From Enterobacter genomosp. O (GTDB taxonomy: Bacteria > Pseudomonadota > Gammaproteobacteria > Enterobacterales > Enterobacteriaceae): a stretch of 64,000 bases of DNA. Under the pieces are notes generated by a model. That model made no database searches and was not told the origin of the DNA. It saw only the letters and a list, made by a program, of their open reading frames with translations. Position 1 is the stretch's first letter. Each line of letters starts with the position of its first letter. The DNA is taken from the NCBI RefSeq assembly GCF_001022965.1, contig NZ_LECZ01000027.1:248001-312000 (forward strand), written 5' to 3'. The translations under genes were made by a program, and so were the position numbers. This document shows positions 35,425-44,970 of this stretch, piece after piece.

Positions 35425-36527
35425 GCCTTCACCTCCTTGTGGCGTACCGGCCAGATGCCGGAAGGACGCACCAGCATCACCAGCACCAGCGCCAGGCCGT
35501 AGAACAGCTGACGTAACACTTCCGGGTCAATCAGCACCGAACCGAACAGCGCCTGCTGAACCGGGGCCGCCTGGCTGCGCAGCAGCTCCGGCAGGGCGGT
35601 GAGCAGTACCGCGCCGAGGATCACGCCCGGAATGTGCCCCATACCGCCCAGCACCACCATCGCCAGCACGGCGATGGATTCCTGTAACGTGAAGGATTCC
35701 GGGGAGACAAAGCCCTGAAACGCGCCGAAAAGTGCGCCCGCCACGCCGCCAAAGGAGGCGCCCATCGCGAAGGCCAGCAGCTTATAGTTACGCACGTTGA
35801 TGCCCATCGCGCGGGCCACATCCTCATCTTCACGAATAGCGTGCCAGGCGCGGCCAATACGGGAATGTTGCAGGCGCAGGCAGACGAAAACGATCGCGAT
35901 AATCACCAGCATCAGCAGGTAGTACCAAAGCCACAGGGCGGGGACTTTTACGCCGAACCAGTGATAAACGCCGCTGAACTTAAGGCCGAACAGGTTAAGC
36001 GTATCTACCCCTGTAATGCCTTTTGCACCGTTGGTGATGTTCACCGGGCGATCGAGGTTACGCATCAGGATGCGGATAATCTCCCCAAAGCCGAGGGTCA
36101 CTATCGCCAGATAGTCTCCACGCAGCTTCAGCGTGGGGGCGCCCAGCATAATGCCGCAGACGGCCGCCACGAGCGCGGCCAGCGGAATGATGAGCAGATA
36201 AGAGGTGTGCAGCCCGTCCGGGAACCAGACGCCGAGGATCGGGAACACCTCCAGCAGGTGTGGCGACGCCATCAGCGCCGCGAGGTAGGCCCCGACCGCG
36301 TAAAAGGCGATAAAGCCCATGTCCAGCAGGCCGGTGTAGCCGACCACAATGTTGAGCCCCAGCGCCAGCATGATGTAGAGCAGGGCGAAGTCGATGACGC
36401 GCACCCAGTAGTTGCCGCCAAGCTGCGTGGCCACCACGGGCGCAACCAGCAGCGCGAGGCAGAATAACGTCATGCCGGACCAGAACTTGCGCGTCGTTGC
36501 CGGAGCCTGGAGTTGAAGAGTTGTCAT
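35421..36527 (-). CDS. livM: Liv-type ABC transporter permease LivM-like
   Basis: The 368-residue membrane protein has about ten hydrophobic segments. YIMLALGLNIVVGYTGLLDMG is the hallmark of the LivM permease, and LRLQHSRIGRAWHAIREDEDVARAMGIN is the cytoplasmic loop that contacts the ATPases. Its stop overlaps the LivG-like start by four bases and its start is 8 bases after the LivH-like gene. A short cytoplasmic N-terminus (LQLQAPATTRKFW) precedes the first helix. Confidence 0.91.
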   Translation of the reverse strand: MTTLQLQAPATTRKFWSGMTLFCLALLVAPVVATQLGGNYWVRVIDFALLYIMLALGLNIVVGYTGLLDMGFIAFYAVGAYLAALMASPHLLEVFPILGVWFPDGLHTSYLLIIPLAALVAAVCGIMLGAPTLKLRGDYLAIVTLGFGEIIRILMRNLDRPVNITNGAKGITGVDTLNLFGLKFSGVYHWFGVKVPALWLWYYLLMLVIIAIVFVCLRLQHSRIGRAWHAIREDEDVARAMGINVRNYKLLAFAMGASFGGVAGALFGAFQGFVSPESFTLQESIAVLAMVVLGGMGHIPGVILGAVLLTALPELLRSQAAPVQQALFGSVLIDPEVLRQLFYGLALVLVMLVRPSGIWPVRHKEVKA

Positions 36528-36535
36528 AGTGTCCC

Positions 36536-37486
36536 TTACGCTCTGTTTGCCACGCGCTCGCCCAGCAGGCCTGCCGGACGGAAGACCAGCACCAGAATCA
36601 GCACGATGAACGCAAAGACATCCTGGTAATTGCTGCCGAATACGCCGTGGGTCAGTTCACCCAGGTAGCCCGCGCCCAGCGCTTCGATAATGCCGAGCAG
36701 GATCCCGCCAATCATGGCGCCACGAATGTTACCAATGCCCCCCAGCACGGCGGCGGTGAAGGCTTTGATCCCGGGCAAAAAGCCCATCGAGAAGCTGGCG
36801 TTGCCGTAGTTGCTTGCCATCATGACGCCTGCCAGCGCGGCAAACGCACCGCCAATGGCAAACGTCAGGGTAATGATGGCGTTCGGGTTGACGCCCATCA
36901 GCGTGGCCACGCGCGGGTTTTCCGCCACGGCGCGCATGCCGCGGCCCAGGCGGGTGTATTCCACCAGCAGCCACAGCCCGGTCATCACCGCAAGCGCCAG
37001 CGCCACGGTGACAATGCCGGTGACGGTCACAATCGCGGGCGGATGCATTTCACTTCCCGACGTAACGGCAATCGGATCCATGGGCAGGATCTGCGGGAAC
37101 ATCAGCGGGTTGCGCGTCCAGATAATCATCGCCACGGTTTGCAGCAGAACCGAGACGCCAATACCGGAGATCAGCGGCGCCAGACGCGGGGCGTTGCGCA
37201 GGCGGCGATAGGCAAAGCGCTCGACGGCCATGGCCAGCAGGGCGCAAACGGCCATCGACACCGCCAGGGCAACGCCGAGCTGCAACAGCAGCGGCATGTG
37301 CGGGAAGGCGGCATTCAGGGCGTTAATGACGGAGAGCGTGGTGAGCGCGCCGACCATCAGAATATCGCCGTGAGCAAAGTTAATAATGCGCAAAATGCCA
37401 TACACCATGGTATAGCCCAGCGCGATCACCGCGTAGATGCTTCCCAGCATCACGCCGTTGATCAGTTGTTGTATGAGTGTATCCAA
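36536..37486 (-). CDS. livH: Liv-type ABC transporter permease LivH-like (start uncertain)
   Basis: LivH-type permeases start with DTLIQQLINGVMLGSIYAV, which fits here a TTG start at 37486 (316 residues). The frame is open to an ATG at 37528, but that ATG has no ribosome-binding site; a TTG at 37501 is also possible. GYTMVYGILRIINFAHGDILMVG is the family hallmark and VAENPRVATLMGVNPNAIITL is the ATPase-contact loop. It is the first gene of the six-gene ATC-type operon, divergent from the LysR gene at 37657. Confidence 0.85.
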   Translation of the reverse strand: MDTLIQQLINGVMLGSIYAVIALGYTMVYGILRIINFAHGDILMVGALTTLSVINALNAAFPHMPLLLQLGVALAVSMAVCALLAMAVERFAYRRLRNAPRLAPLISGIGVSVLLQTVAMIIWTRNPLMFPQILPMDPIAVTSGSEMHPPAIVTVTGIVTVALALAVMTGLWLLVEYTRLGRGMRAVAENPRVATLMGVNPNAIITLTFAIGGAFAALAGVMMASNYGNASFSMGFLPGIKAFTAAVLGGIGNIRGAMIGGILLGIIEALGAGYLGELTHGVFGSNYQDVFAFIVLILVLVFRPAGLLGERVANRA

Positions 37487-37587
37487 CGTTTGTACCCGCA
37501 AAGTGCTCTTTCTGCGGCTACCATCCAATAAATGAATTAAATTGTAAAATACGCATCTATTATTTCTTATGATAAATAAATATTGTT

Positions 37588-37614
37588 TTATCTTTATGAT
37601 TTATATAAAGATAA
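37588..37614. promoter_or_regulatory. 27-bp dyad between livH-like and LysR genes, candidate operator
   Basis: TTATCTTTAT and its exact inverse ATAAAGATAA (10-base arms) flank a 7-base spacer. The dyad lies between the divergent LysR gene and the transport operon, a normal place for a LysR or activator site. Binding is inferred. Confidence 0.55.
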
Positions 37615-37656
37615 TGAAAAGCTGTTTTTGGGTAAAAAGCTTAAAGAAATCAACAT

Positions 37657-38601
37657 ATGAATAAAATAGAACAATCGGTTGGGCTGTCTGCGTATGCAGA
37701 AAGTCGCCTTGCAAACGATCCGCCGCTTCGGGCCGTGCGTGCCTTTGAGGCCATAGCCCGGCTGGGCAGCGTCACGCTGGCCGCGCAGGAGCTGGCTATC
37801 TCTCCGTCGGCCGTCAGCCATCAGCTCAAGGTGCTCGAAGGGTATCTGCAAATGCCGCTGACGGAGCGTCAGGGGCGCAGGCTGGTTCTGAGCCAGCACG
37901 GGCGTGAATACTACCGCTCGATCCGCGCGGCGTTTAACGTGCTGCGCCAGGCGACGGAGCATCTGGCGGAGCAGGCGCAAACGCGCCAGGTCACCATCAG
38001 CCTGATCCCGCTTTTTGGCATGGGATGGTTTATCCCGCGTTTGCCTGCGTTCATGCGTGCCAACCCGCAAACCGAGATCAACGTGGTGTATGCCAACCAC
38101 CGTAACTATCTGAGCGACGCGTCGGACATGTCGATTCGTTTTGGTAACGGCCAGTGGGCGGGCTATCAGAGTGAAAAGCTGATTTCCGGACAGATGGTGC
38201 CGGTGTGCAGCCGCGCGTTTTTGCGCGTGCATGGCCATATCGACACCCCTGAGCAGCTGCTGCAAATGCCGCTGCTGCACGATGAAGAGCGTACCAGCTG
38301 GCCGCAGTGGTTTCAGTTGCAGGGGGTAAAACGTTCTCTGCGGCGCAGCGGCCCCCTGTTTGAAGACGGGCTGTTGACGCTGGCGGGCGTGCAGGCTGGT
38401 CTGGGCTGCGCGCTGATGCGTGAGCCGCTGATTGCGCCTTATCTCGAAAGCGGCGAGCTGGTGAAGATATTCGACTCACCCATTGACGACGGACGCGACT
38501 ATTACCTCTGCGTACGTGCCGATTCAGAGATGACCGAGGACGGTAAGCTGCTGCAAAACTGGCTTCGTCGGGCGGCAGGCGTTGAACCGCTTACGGCGTA
38601 A
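37657..38601 (+). CDS. LysR-family (GcvA-like) regulator of the ATC/Liv operon
   Basis: The 314-residue LysR protein contains LRAVRAFEAIARLGSVTLAAQ, SPSAVSHQLKVLEGYL and LSQHGREYYRSIR, the GcvA-type DNA-binding domain. The C-terminal effector domain resembles amino-acid-responsive GcvA relatives (DMSIRFGNGQW). It is divergent from the six-gene ATC/Liv operon with a 27-bp dyad between them, so it probably senses the transported compound and controls uptake and cleavage. The ATG at 37657 has only a weak upstream purine stretch. Its last 11 bases overlap the convergent GFA-family gene. Confidence 0.88.
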   Translation: MNKIEQSVGLSAYAESRLANDPPLRAVRAFEAIARLGSVTLAAQELAISPSAVSHQLKVLEGYLQMPLTERQGRRLVLSQHGREYYRSIRAAFNVLRQATEHLAEQAQTRQVTISLIPLFGMGWFIPRLPAFMRANPQTEINVVYANHRNYLSDASDMSIRFGNGQWAGYQSEKLISGQMVPVCSRAFLRVHGHIDTPEQLLQMPLLHDEERTSWPQWFQLQGVKRSLRRSGPLFEDGLLTLAGVQAGLGCALMREPLIAPYLESGELVKIFDSPIDDGRDYYLCVRADSEMTEDGKLLQNWLRRAAGVEPLTA

Positions 38602-39031
38602 GCAGGCACTGTTTATCCAGCGCTTCAATTTCCGAACCGCTGTAGCGCGCGTATTGCCCGGTCAGGCCAAAAAACGCAGGTTGGGTTTCGGTGTAGATTT
38701 CCGCGGCGAGCACCAGCCGGCGTCGCTCATCTTCGCCCATCTCAAGCAGCGTCCAGGGAATGAAATAGCGCGACGTTGAGGTCAGTTTGAACCACAGCGG
38801 GCAGCCGCAGCCGGGACAGAACCAGCGTTCGCCGCGCGCCGATGACGCGAAATGAGAAGGGGCGATGGAGTCTTGCTCAAGAAGCGGTTCGCCCTGCGGC
38901 TCAAGATACATGGCAATGCCGCCCGACCACTTCTGGCATTGGGTGCAGTGGCATGCGTATACGTCAAAATTGTTGAGGCTCACGCTGAACTGACTCATTC
39001 CGCACAAGCAGCGTCCTTTGAATATGTGCAT
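38591..39031 (-). CDS. GFA-family (glutathione-dependent formaldehyde-activating-like) zinc protein
   Basis: The 146-residue protein from ATG 39031 (GGAG upstream) has the GFA/CENP-V zinc-binding cysteines: CLCGMSQF, ACHCTQCQKWSGG and FCPGCGCPLWF. These coordinate two zinc ions in a beta-rich fold; the founder, Gfa, was proposed to join formaldehyde and glutathione, but most members have unknown roles. The frame extends 17 residues upstream, but the ribosome-binding site and MHIFKGRCLCG start fix the shorter form. It overlaps the convergent LysR gene by 11 bases and its start is separated from the porin by the porin terminator. Confidence 0.86.
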   Translation of the reverse strand: MHIFKGRCLCGMSQFSVSLNNFDVYACHCTQCQKWSGGIAMYLEPQGEPLLEQDSIAPSHFASSARGERWFCPGCGCPLWFKLTSTSRYFIPWTLLEMGEDERRRLVLAAEIYTETQPAFFGLTGQYARYSGSEIEALDKQCLLTP

Positions 39032-39063
39032 GGCGTACTCCTTTTTGACGCCAGAAATCCGTA

Positions 39064-39093
39064 TAAAAAAAGCCAGCCACATGGGCTGGCCTT
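39064..39093 (-). terminator. Rho-independent terminator of the porin gene
   Basis: On the minus strand GCCAGCC, a short loop and GGCTGGC form a stem followed by seven T residues, 15 bases after the porin stop codon. Confidence 0.9.
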
Positions 39094-39108
39094 TTATCGT
39101 GACAAATC

Positions 39109-40191
39109 TTAGAACTGGTAGGTCAGGCCTACAGCTACGATGTTGTCGGTAGCAACGCCAGTTGCTTTGGTGAAGCTGTTGTCGTCAACCAGGTTGATTT
39201 TGTAATCAACATAGGTAGACATGTTTTTGTTGAAGTAGTAGCTCGCGCCAACGTCAACGTATTCAACCAGATCCTGGTCGCCGTATGAACCCAGGTCTTT
39301 ACCTTTGGATTTCAGGTAAGCGATGGATGGGCGCAGGCCGAAGTCGAACTGGTACTGAGCAACAACTTCAAAGTTCTGAGCTTTGTTCGCGATATAACCG
39401 TCACCGAAGTTGGTCATGTTGCGGGTTTCAGAGTAGGTAGTTGCCAGGTAGATGTTGTTCGCATCATATTTCAGGCCAGCAGCCCATACTTCTGCGTTCT
39501 CACCGCCAGCGTTAACGGTGTTAGCGACGCGACCTGCAGCAACCTGACGGTCAGTACGGTCAGATTTCGCGTAGGTTGCACCAACGCCGAAGCCGTCCAT
39601 TTCATAGGTAGAAGACAGACCCCAGCCGTCACCGTTCGCTTCGGTGATGTCATTACGGTCGTTTTTACCCTGGTACTGAGCGGCAACGTTCAGACCGTCA
39701 ACCAGACCGAAGAAGTCGGTGTTACGGTAGGTTGCAACGCCAGTCGTACGGCCAGTCATAAAGCCATCGGTCTGGGTCCAGGTATCGCCACCGAACTCTG
39801 GCAGAACGTCAGTCCACGCGCCGATGTCGTAAGCAACACCGTAGTTACGACCGTAGTCGAATGAACCGAATTCGTTGAATTTCAGACCCGCGAATGCCAG
39901 ACGGGTTTTGTTGCCGTCAGCGCCCTGAGATTCAGAACGGTTGCCTTTGAACTCATATTCCCACTGGCCGTAACCGGTCAGCTGATCGTTGATCTGAGTT
40001 TCGCCTTTGAAGCCCAGACGAACATAAGTTTTGTCGCCGTCGTTATCAGTATCATCAGAGAAATAGTGCAGACCTGTTACTTTACCGTACAGATCCAGCT
40101 TGTTACCGTCTTTGTTATAAACTTCAGCTGCGTTTACAACGCCTGCTGCCAACATGGAAGTCACTGCCACTGCAACTAATTTAAGTTTCAT
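39109..40191 (-). CDS. ompD: General trimeric porin of the OmpC/OmpD/OmpN type
   Basis: The 360 residues start with a signal peptide ([21 protein letters not shown], then [17 protein letters not shown]) and end with the outer-membrane C-terminal phenylalanine (GLTYQF). The pattern is a 16-stranded beta barrel: [13 protein letters not shown] and [23 protein letters not shown] (written here as the L2/L3 region) carry the conserved loop and the constriction loop 3 (around PEFGG). In Salmonella ompD lies between smvA and yddG, and E. coli has the truncated yddL there; position therefore points to OmpD. OmpN and OmpC paralogs are alternatives. An unusually long upstream region (about 580 bases) suggests osmo- and sRNA-regulation. 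Confidence 0.88.
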   Translation of the reverse strand: MKLKLVAVAVTSMLAAGVVNAAEVYNKDGNKLDLYGKVTGLHYFSDDTDNDGDKTYVRLGFKGETQINDQLTGYGQWEYEFKGNRSESQGADGNKTRLAFAGLKFNEFGSFDYGRNYGVAYDIGAWTDVLPEFGGDTWTQTDGFMTGRTTGVATYRNTDFFGLVDGLNVAAQYQGKNDRNDITEANGDGWGLSSTYEMDGFGVGATYAKSDRTDRQVAAGRVANTVNAGGENAEVWAAGLKYDANNIYLATTYSETRNMTNFGDGYIANKAQNFEVVAQYQFDFGLRPSIAYLKSKGKDLGSYGDQDLVEYVDVGASYYFNKNMSTYVDYKINLVDDNSFTKATGVATDNIVAVGLTYQF

Positions 40192-40769
40192 CTTAAATAT
40201 TCCTTATAATTTTCTTAGGTATTTCCTGAGCCACTTTGAACAATTTCTAAACGAGGCTAATCGTCAATGGCATGCTATTTTTAAAAATCTTGTAGTCCTA
40301 TTTCAATAATAAGTTTCAAATTATTAGTAATAATTTCAGTTAGTGTGATCGAGATCGGGTAAATGACGGTGAAATGGCGTGAATTGGTGAATATTCATTC
40401 AATTTTTTGCGTGATTGATTGCCAGTAATATAGTTGCGGTGTGGTTTTATAAAAAATGGTAATTATCGGTATTTTCGTTCTTTTTGTGGGGTCGGAGTGG
40501 CAATTCAAGCCGTAACACCTTGTTTTAAACCTTTAATGTACGGAATTTCCGTTCTATTAAATGAAATAAACAGAAACACACTATTGCACTTTGTGCTATT
40601 AAGATCGTGAGTATTCGCAAGTAACTAATCACGCACCGGTGTCAATTTGTGTCAATGGGAGTGAATGGAAATTTACGAAAGGACGCTAATATAAACAGAA
40701 TCTAAACACACGCTCTACTGGCCTGACGAATATTTTGGCGTGCGCTCACATATTAAATTTATGTTAATT
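40192..40769. other. Long non-coding region upstream of the porin, with a 10-bp-spaced direct repeat
   Basis: About 580 bases separate the porin start from yddG. The half next to the porin is AT-rich and must contain its promoter and 5' leader (AAGGAATATTTAAGATG gives a good ribosome-binding site). GTGTCAAT occurs twice at 40639-40646 and 40649-40656, exactly one helical turn apart, as a tandem activator site would be. I found no convincing open frame and no U-tract terminator that would define a small RNA. Confidence 0.5.
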
Positions 40770-40805
40770 TTTTGCTGTCGGGTAATATTTATCCCGACAG
40801 CAAAA
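40770..40805. repeat. Perfect 13-bp inverted repeat after yddG
   Basis: TTTTGCTGTCGGG and its exact inverse flank a 10-base AT loop, seven bases after the yddG stop. Neither strand has a free T-tract after the full stem, so it is not a textbook terminator, though it may still end the yddG transcript. Confidence 0.75.
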
Positions 40806-40811
40806 CTGGCA

Positions 40812-41690
40812 TTATTTTCTGGTGGCGTACCAGCAAAGTAACGACCCGGCGCAGACCATCAGCGCGCCTTGCCAGAATGCGAAGGAGAGTGGGGAATTCA
40901 GCACTGCGGCGGCAAGCGCGGCTGAGAGGACCGGGGTGAAATAGGATACGGCAGCCAGTACCGTGACGTTACCGTGAAGGATGCCAATATTCCATGCGGC
41001 ATAACCAAACCCAAGGGCTACCCCGCACATCACGAGTTTTACCACCACCGGAAGCGTGAACACCATATCGGGCTGATCGCTGAGGGCATATTTCACCCAG
41101 AGACTCAGCGCTGTCAGCAAAACAAACAGGGTGATACCGTTTTGCCCTTTCGCAAATTTACTGGTTACGGTGCAGTAGGCCGCCCAAATAAATGCCCCGG
41201 CGAATGCCAGCGCATAGCTCAGCGGACTGGACACGATATTGCGGGTGATTTCATCAAGATGTAACCCCTGTTCGCCCCCTAATACCCAGCAGACGCCCAG
41301 CAGCGAGATGGCTAATCCGGGGATCACCCACAGGGTAGATTTTTGACCATTGAACAAAATGGCAAACACAATCGTCAGGCTTGGCCAGAGGTAATTCACC
41401 ATACCGACTTCAATGGCCTGAGCGCGCGTTGCGGCATAGCCCAGCGACAGCGCCAGGCATATTTCGTAGCTGACAAATAAAACGCTGCCAGCAATAAGAT
41501 ACCGGGGCGAAAACCGCCTGATATCAGGAAATCCTACGGTTACCAGACACAGTAATCCGCTGAGGGTGTATATCATCGCCGCGCCGCCTACAGGCCCCAG
41601 CCCTTCGCTCACGCTGCGAATAAGGCCGACCATGGTGCTCCATAACAGTATCGCCGCCAGCCCAATAAGCGTTGCTCTCTTTCTGTCCAT
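40812..41690 (-). CDS. yddG: Aromatic amino acid exporter YddG (DMT family)
   Basis: YddG exports aromatic amino acids and also affects methyl viologen efflux with OmpD in Salmonella. From ATG 41690 it has 292 residues (E. coli 293) and ten hydrophobic segments in two EamA repeats. MDRKRATLIGLAAILLWSTM, VSYEICLALSLGYAATRAQA and GMVNYLWPSLTI are nearly identical to E. coli YddG. The frame continues 16 residues upstream, but the family start is at 41690. It is divergent from fdnG, as in E. coli, and next to the porin. Confidence 0.93.
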   Translation of the reverse strand: MDRKRATLIGLAAILLWSTMVGLIRSVSEGLGPVGGAAMIYTLSGLLCLVTVGFPDIRRFSPRYLIAGSVLFVSYEICLALSLGYAATRAQAIEVGMVNYLWPSLTIVFAILFNGQKSTLWVIPGLAISLLGVCWVLGGEQGLHLDEITRNIVSSPLSYALAFAGAFIWAAYCTVTSKFAKGQNGITLFVLLTALSLWVKYALSDQPDMVFTLPVVVKLVMCGVALGFGYAAWNIGILHGNVTVLAAVSYFTPVLSAALAAAVLNSPLSFAFWQGALMVCAGSLLCWYATRK

Positions 41691-41835
41691 GTCGTTGCCA
41701 TTGCAATAAAAATCAGAGGGAAAATGTAGCGCATTCATCCTGACGCTGTCGCGAATTATTCTCTTAAGCCGTTAATCAAAAAGGGGTATTTAACCGTACC
41801 GGAGGTGACTATTAAGGGGGGGAAGGGAGATGACC

Positions 41836-41849
41836 TTGATTTGACGCAA
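41836..41849 (+). promoter_or_regulatory. Possible FNR site upstream of fdnG
   Basis: TTGATTTGACGCAA has one perfect FNR half-site (TTGAT) and a weaker second half (3 of 5), about 63-76 bases before the fdnG ATG. E. coli fdnG is FNR- and NarL-controlled. GGGGTA at about 41784 reads TACCCC on the other strand, like a NarL heptamer. Both are weak matches by eye. Confidence 0.4.
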
Positions 41850-41911
41850 AAAAAACAGGGGCATTGCTGTTAGTTTGCGCCACGAAGTCTTATCAGATAA
41901 CGAGGACAACA

Positions 41912-44900
41912 ATGGACGTCAGCCGCAGACAATTTTTTAAAATCTGCGCGGGCGGTATGGCCGGAACAACAGCCGCTATGCTGGGTTTTGCTCCCAAAAT
42001 GGCACTGGCTCAGGCACGCAACTTTAAGCTGCTGCGCGCGAAAGAGATCCGTAACACCTGCACATACTGCTCCGTGGGTTGTGGGCTTTTAATGTATAGC
42101 CTGGGCGATGGCGCGAAGAACGCCAGAGAAGCGATTTACCACATTGAAGGGGACCCGGATCATCCGGTGAGCCGCGGCGCACTTTGCCCGAAAGGGGCGG
42201 GCCTGCTGGACTACGTGCACAGCGAAAACCGCCTGCGCTACCCGGAATACCGCGCGCCGGGCTCTGACAAATGGCAGCGTATCTCCTGGGATGAAGCCTT
42301 CTCCCGTATTGCAAAATTAATGAAGGCTGACCGCGACGCTAACTTTATTGAAAAGAACACGCAGGGCGTGACGGTCAACCGCTGGCTTTCCACCGGGATG
42401 CTATGTGCCTCTGCGGCAAGTAATGAAACCGGCATGCTGACGCAAAAATTTGTGCGCTCTCTCGGCATGCTGGCGGTAGACAACCAGGCGCGCGTCTGAC
42501 ACGGACCAACGGTAGCAAGTCTTGCTCCAACATTTGGTCGCGGTGCGATGACCAACCACTGGGTTGATATCAAAAACGCGAACGTCGTGGTGGTGATGGG
42601 CGGTAACGCCGCTGAAGCCCATCCGGTGGGGTTCCGCTGGGCGATGGAAGCGAAAAACAACAACGATGCGACGCTTATCGTCGTCGATCCGCGCTTTACG
42701 CGTACGGCATCGGTGGCGGATATCTATGCGCCTATTCGCTCCGGCACGGACATTACGTTCCTGTCCGGCGTACTGCTGTACCTGATTGAAAACAACAAAA
42801 TTAACGCGGAATACGTTAAGCATTACACCAACGCGAACCTGCTGGTGCGGGATGATTTTGCCTTCGATGACGGGCTGTTTAGCGGCTATGACGCCGAAAA
42901 GCGCCAGTACGATAAGTCCTCCTGGAACTATCAGTTCGATGAGAACGGCTTCGCGATGCGCGATGAAACGCTGACGCATCCGCGCTGCGTGTGGAACCTG
43001 CTGAAACAGCACGTGTCACGCTATACGCCGGACGTGGTGGAGAACATCTGCGGCACGCCGAAAGCGGACTTCCTGAAAGTGTGTGAAATGCTGGCCTCTA
43101 CCAGTGCCGCTGACAGGACCACCACGTTCCTGTACGCGCTGGGCTGGACGCAGCATACCGTCGGCGCGCAGAACATCCGCACTATGGCGATGATCCAGCT
43201 GCTGCTCGGCAATATGGGCATGGCAGGCGGCGGCGTGAATGCCCTGCGCGGTCACTCCAACATTCAGGGCCTGACCGACCTCGGCCTGCTGTCCACCAGC
43301 CTGCCGGGCTACCTGACGCTGCCTTCGGAAAAGCAGGCGGATCTGCAAACGTACCTGACGGCGAACACGCCAAAAGCGACGCTGCCGGACCAGGTGAACT
43401 ACTGGAGCAACTATCCGAAGTTCTACGTCAGCCTGATGAAATCCTTCTACGGCGACGCGGCGCAGAAAGAGAACGACTGGGGCTTTGAGTGGTTACCGAA
43501 GTGGGACCAGGCATACGACGTTATCAAATATTTCAACATGATGGATAAGGGTAACGTCACGGGGTACATCTGCCAGGGCTTTAACCCGGTAGCCTCGTTC
43601 CCGGATAAAAACAAGGTGGTTCGCAGCCTGAGTAAGCTGAAGTACATGGTCGTTATCGACCCGCTGGTGACCGAGACCTCCACCTTCTGGCAAAACCACG
43701 GGGAATCGAACGATGTCGATCCGGCGTCGATTCAGACCGAAGTGTTCCGCCTGCCGTCCACCTGCTTCGCGGAAGAGGACGGCTCCATTGCCAACTCTGG
43801 CCGCTGGCTGCAGTGGCACTGGAAAGGTCAGGATGCACCGGGTGAAGCGCGCAACGACGGTGAGATCCTGGCCGGAATTTACCATCGCCTGCGCGAGATG
43901 TACCGCACCAAAGGCGGCAAAGGCGCTGAGCCGCTGCTGAAGATGAGCTGGAGCTATAAGCAGCCGGATCATCCTGAGTCGGAAGAGGTAGCGAAGGAAA
44001 ATAACGGCGTGGCGCTGGCCGATCTCTACGATGCGAACGGCAATCTGGTGGCGAAGAAAGGCCAGCTGCTGAACAGCTTTGCGTTGCTGCGCGATGACGG
44101 CACCACGGCCTCGTCCTGCTGGATTTATACCGGCAGCTGGACGGAGCAGGGTAACCAGATGGCCAACCGCGATAACGCTGACCCGTCCGGGCTCGGCAAC
44201 ACGCTGGGCTGGGCATGGGCGTGGCCGCTGAACCGCCGCGTGCTGTACAACCGCGCGTCGGCGGATATCAACGGCAAGCCGTGGGATCCGAAGCGGATGC
44301 TGATCCAGTGGAACGGCACTAAGTGGGCGGGGAACGATATCCCGGACTACAACACCGCCGCGCCGGGCAGCAACACCGGGCCGTTCATCATGCAGCCGGA
44401 AGGGCTGGGACGCCTGTTTGCCCTCGACAAGCTGGCGGAAGGGCCGTTCCCGGAACACTACGAGCCGATGGAAACGCCGCTGGGCACCAACCCGCTGCAC
44501 CCGAACGTTATCTCCAGCCCGGTGGTGCGTATCTACGAAGACGACGTGCTGCGCTTAGGCAAAAAGGACAAATTCCCGTACGTTGGGACGACCTACCGCC
44601 TGACCGAGCATTTCCACACCTGGACCAAGCACGCTCGGCTTAACGCCATCGCGCAACCGGAACAGTTTGTGGAAATCAGCGAAACGCTGGCGAAAGCGAA
44701 AGGGATTGCCAACGGCGATCGCGTGAAGGTGAGCAGCAAGCGCGGGTTTATTCGCGCGGTGGCGGTGGTCACTCGCCGTCTGCAAACCCTGAACGTGCAC
44801 GGGCAGCAGGTGGAAACCGTCGGTATCCCGCTGCACTGGGGCTTTGAGGGGGTGGCGCAGAAAGGCTACATCGCCAACACCCTGACGCCAAACGTTGGCG

Positions 44901-44959
44901 ACGCCAACTCGCAAACGCCGGAGTACAAGGCGTTTCTGGTCAACATCGAGAAAGCGTAA
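41912..44959 (+). CDS. fdnG: Formate dehydrogenase N alpha subunit FdnG (selenoprotein)
   Basis: FdnG oxidises formate in the periplasm during nitrate respiration, using bis-MGD molybdenum, selenocysteine and one [4Fe-4S] cluster. One frame runs from ATG 41912 to the stop at 44959 through an in-frame TGA at 42497-42499, decoded as selenocysteine 196 (ARV-Sec-HGPT). Including it, the product has 1015 residues, the exact E. coli length. The N-terminus MDVSRRQFFKICAGG is a twin-arginine signal, and NTCTYCSVGCGLL binds the iron-sulfur cluster. The gene is intact, not a frameshifted pseudogene. fdnH begins 11 bases after the stop. Confidence 0.97.
42497..42528 (+). promoter_or_regulatory. Selenocysteine UGA codon and SECIS hairpin in fdnG
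   Basis: Eleven bases after TGA (42497-42499), GGTAGCAAGTCTTGCTCC (42511-42528) folds into a stem of GG/CC plus AGCAA/TTGCT with one bulged T and a GTC loop. The bulged U and the G-U in the loop are the SelB-binding features of bacterial SECIS elements. The remainder resembles the known fdnG and fdhF elements. Confidence 0.9.
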
Positions 44960-44970
44960 GGAGCGATTAG

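Noticed and set aside
37594-38280. 228-codon frame on the minus strand near the LysR gene
   Set aside because: It mirrors the LysR coding sequence and shows no family motif.
42497-42499. TGA inside fdnG read as a stop or a pseudogene break
   Set aside because: The frame is the same on both sides, the site is the known selenocysteine position 196, and a SECIS hairpin follows.
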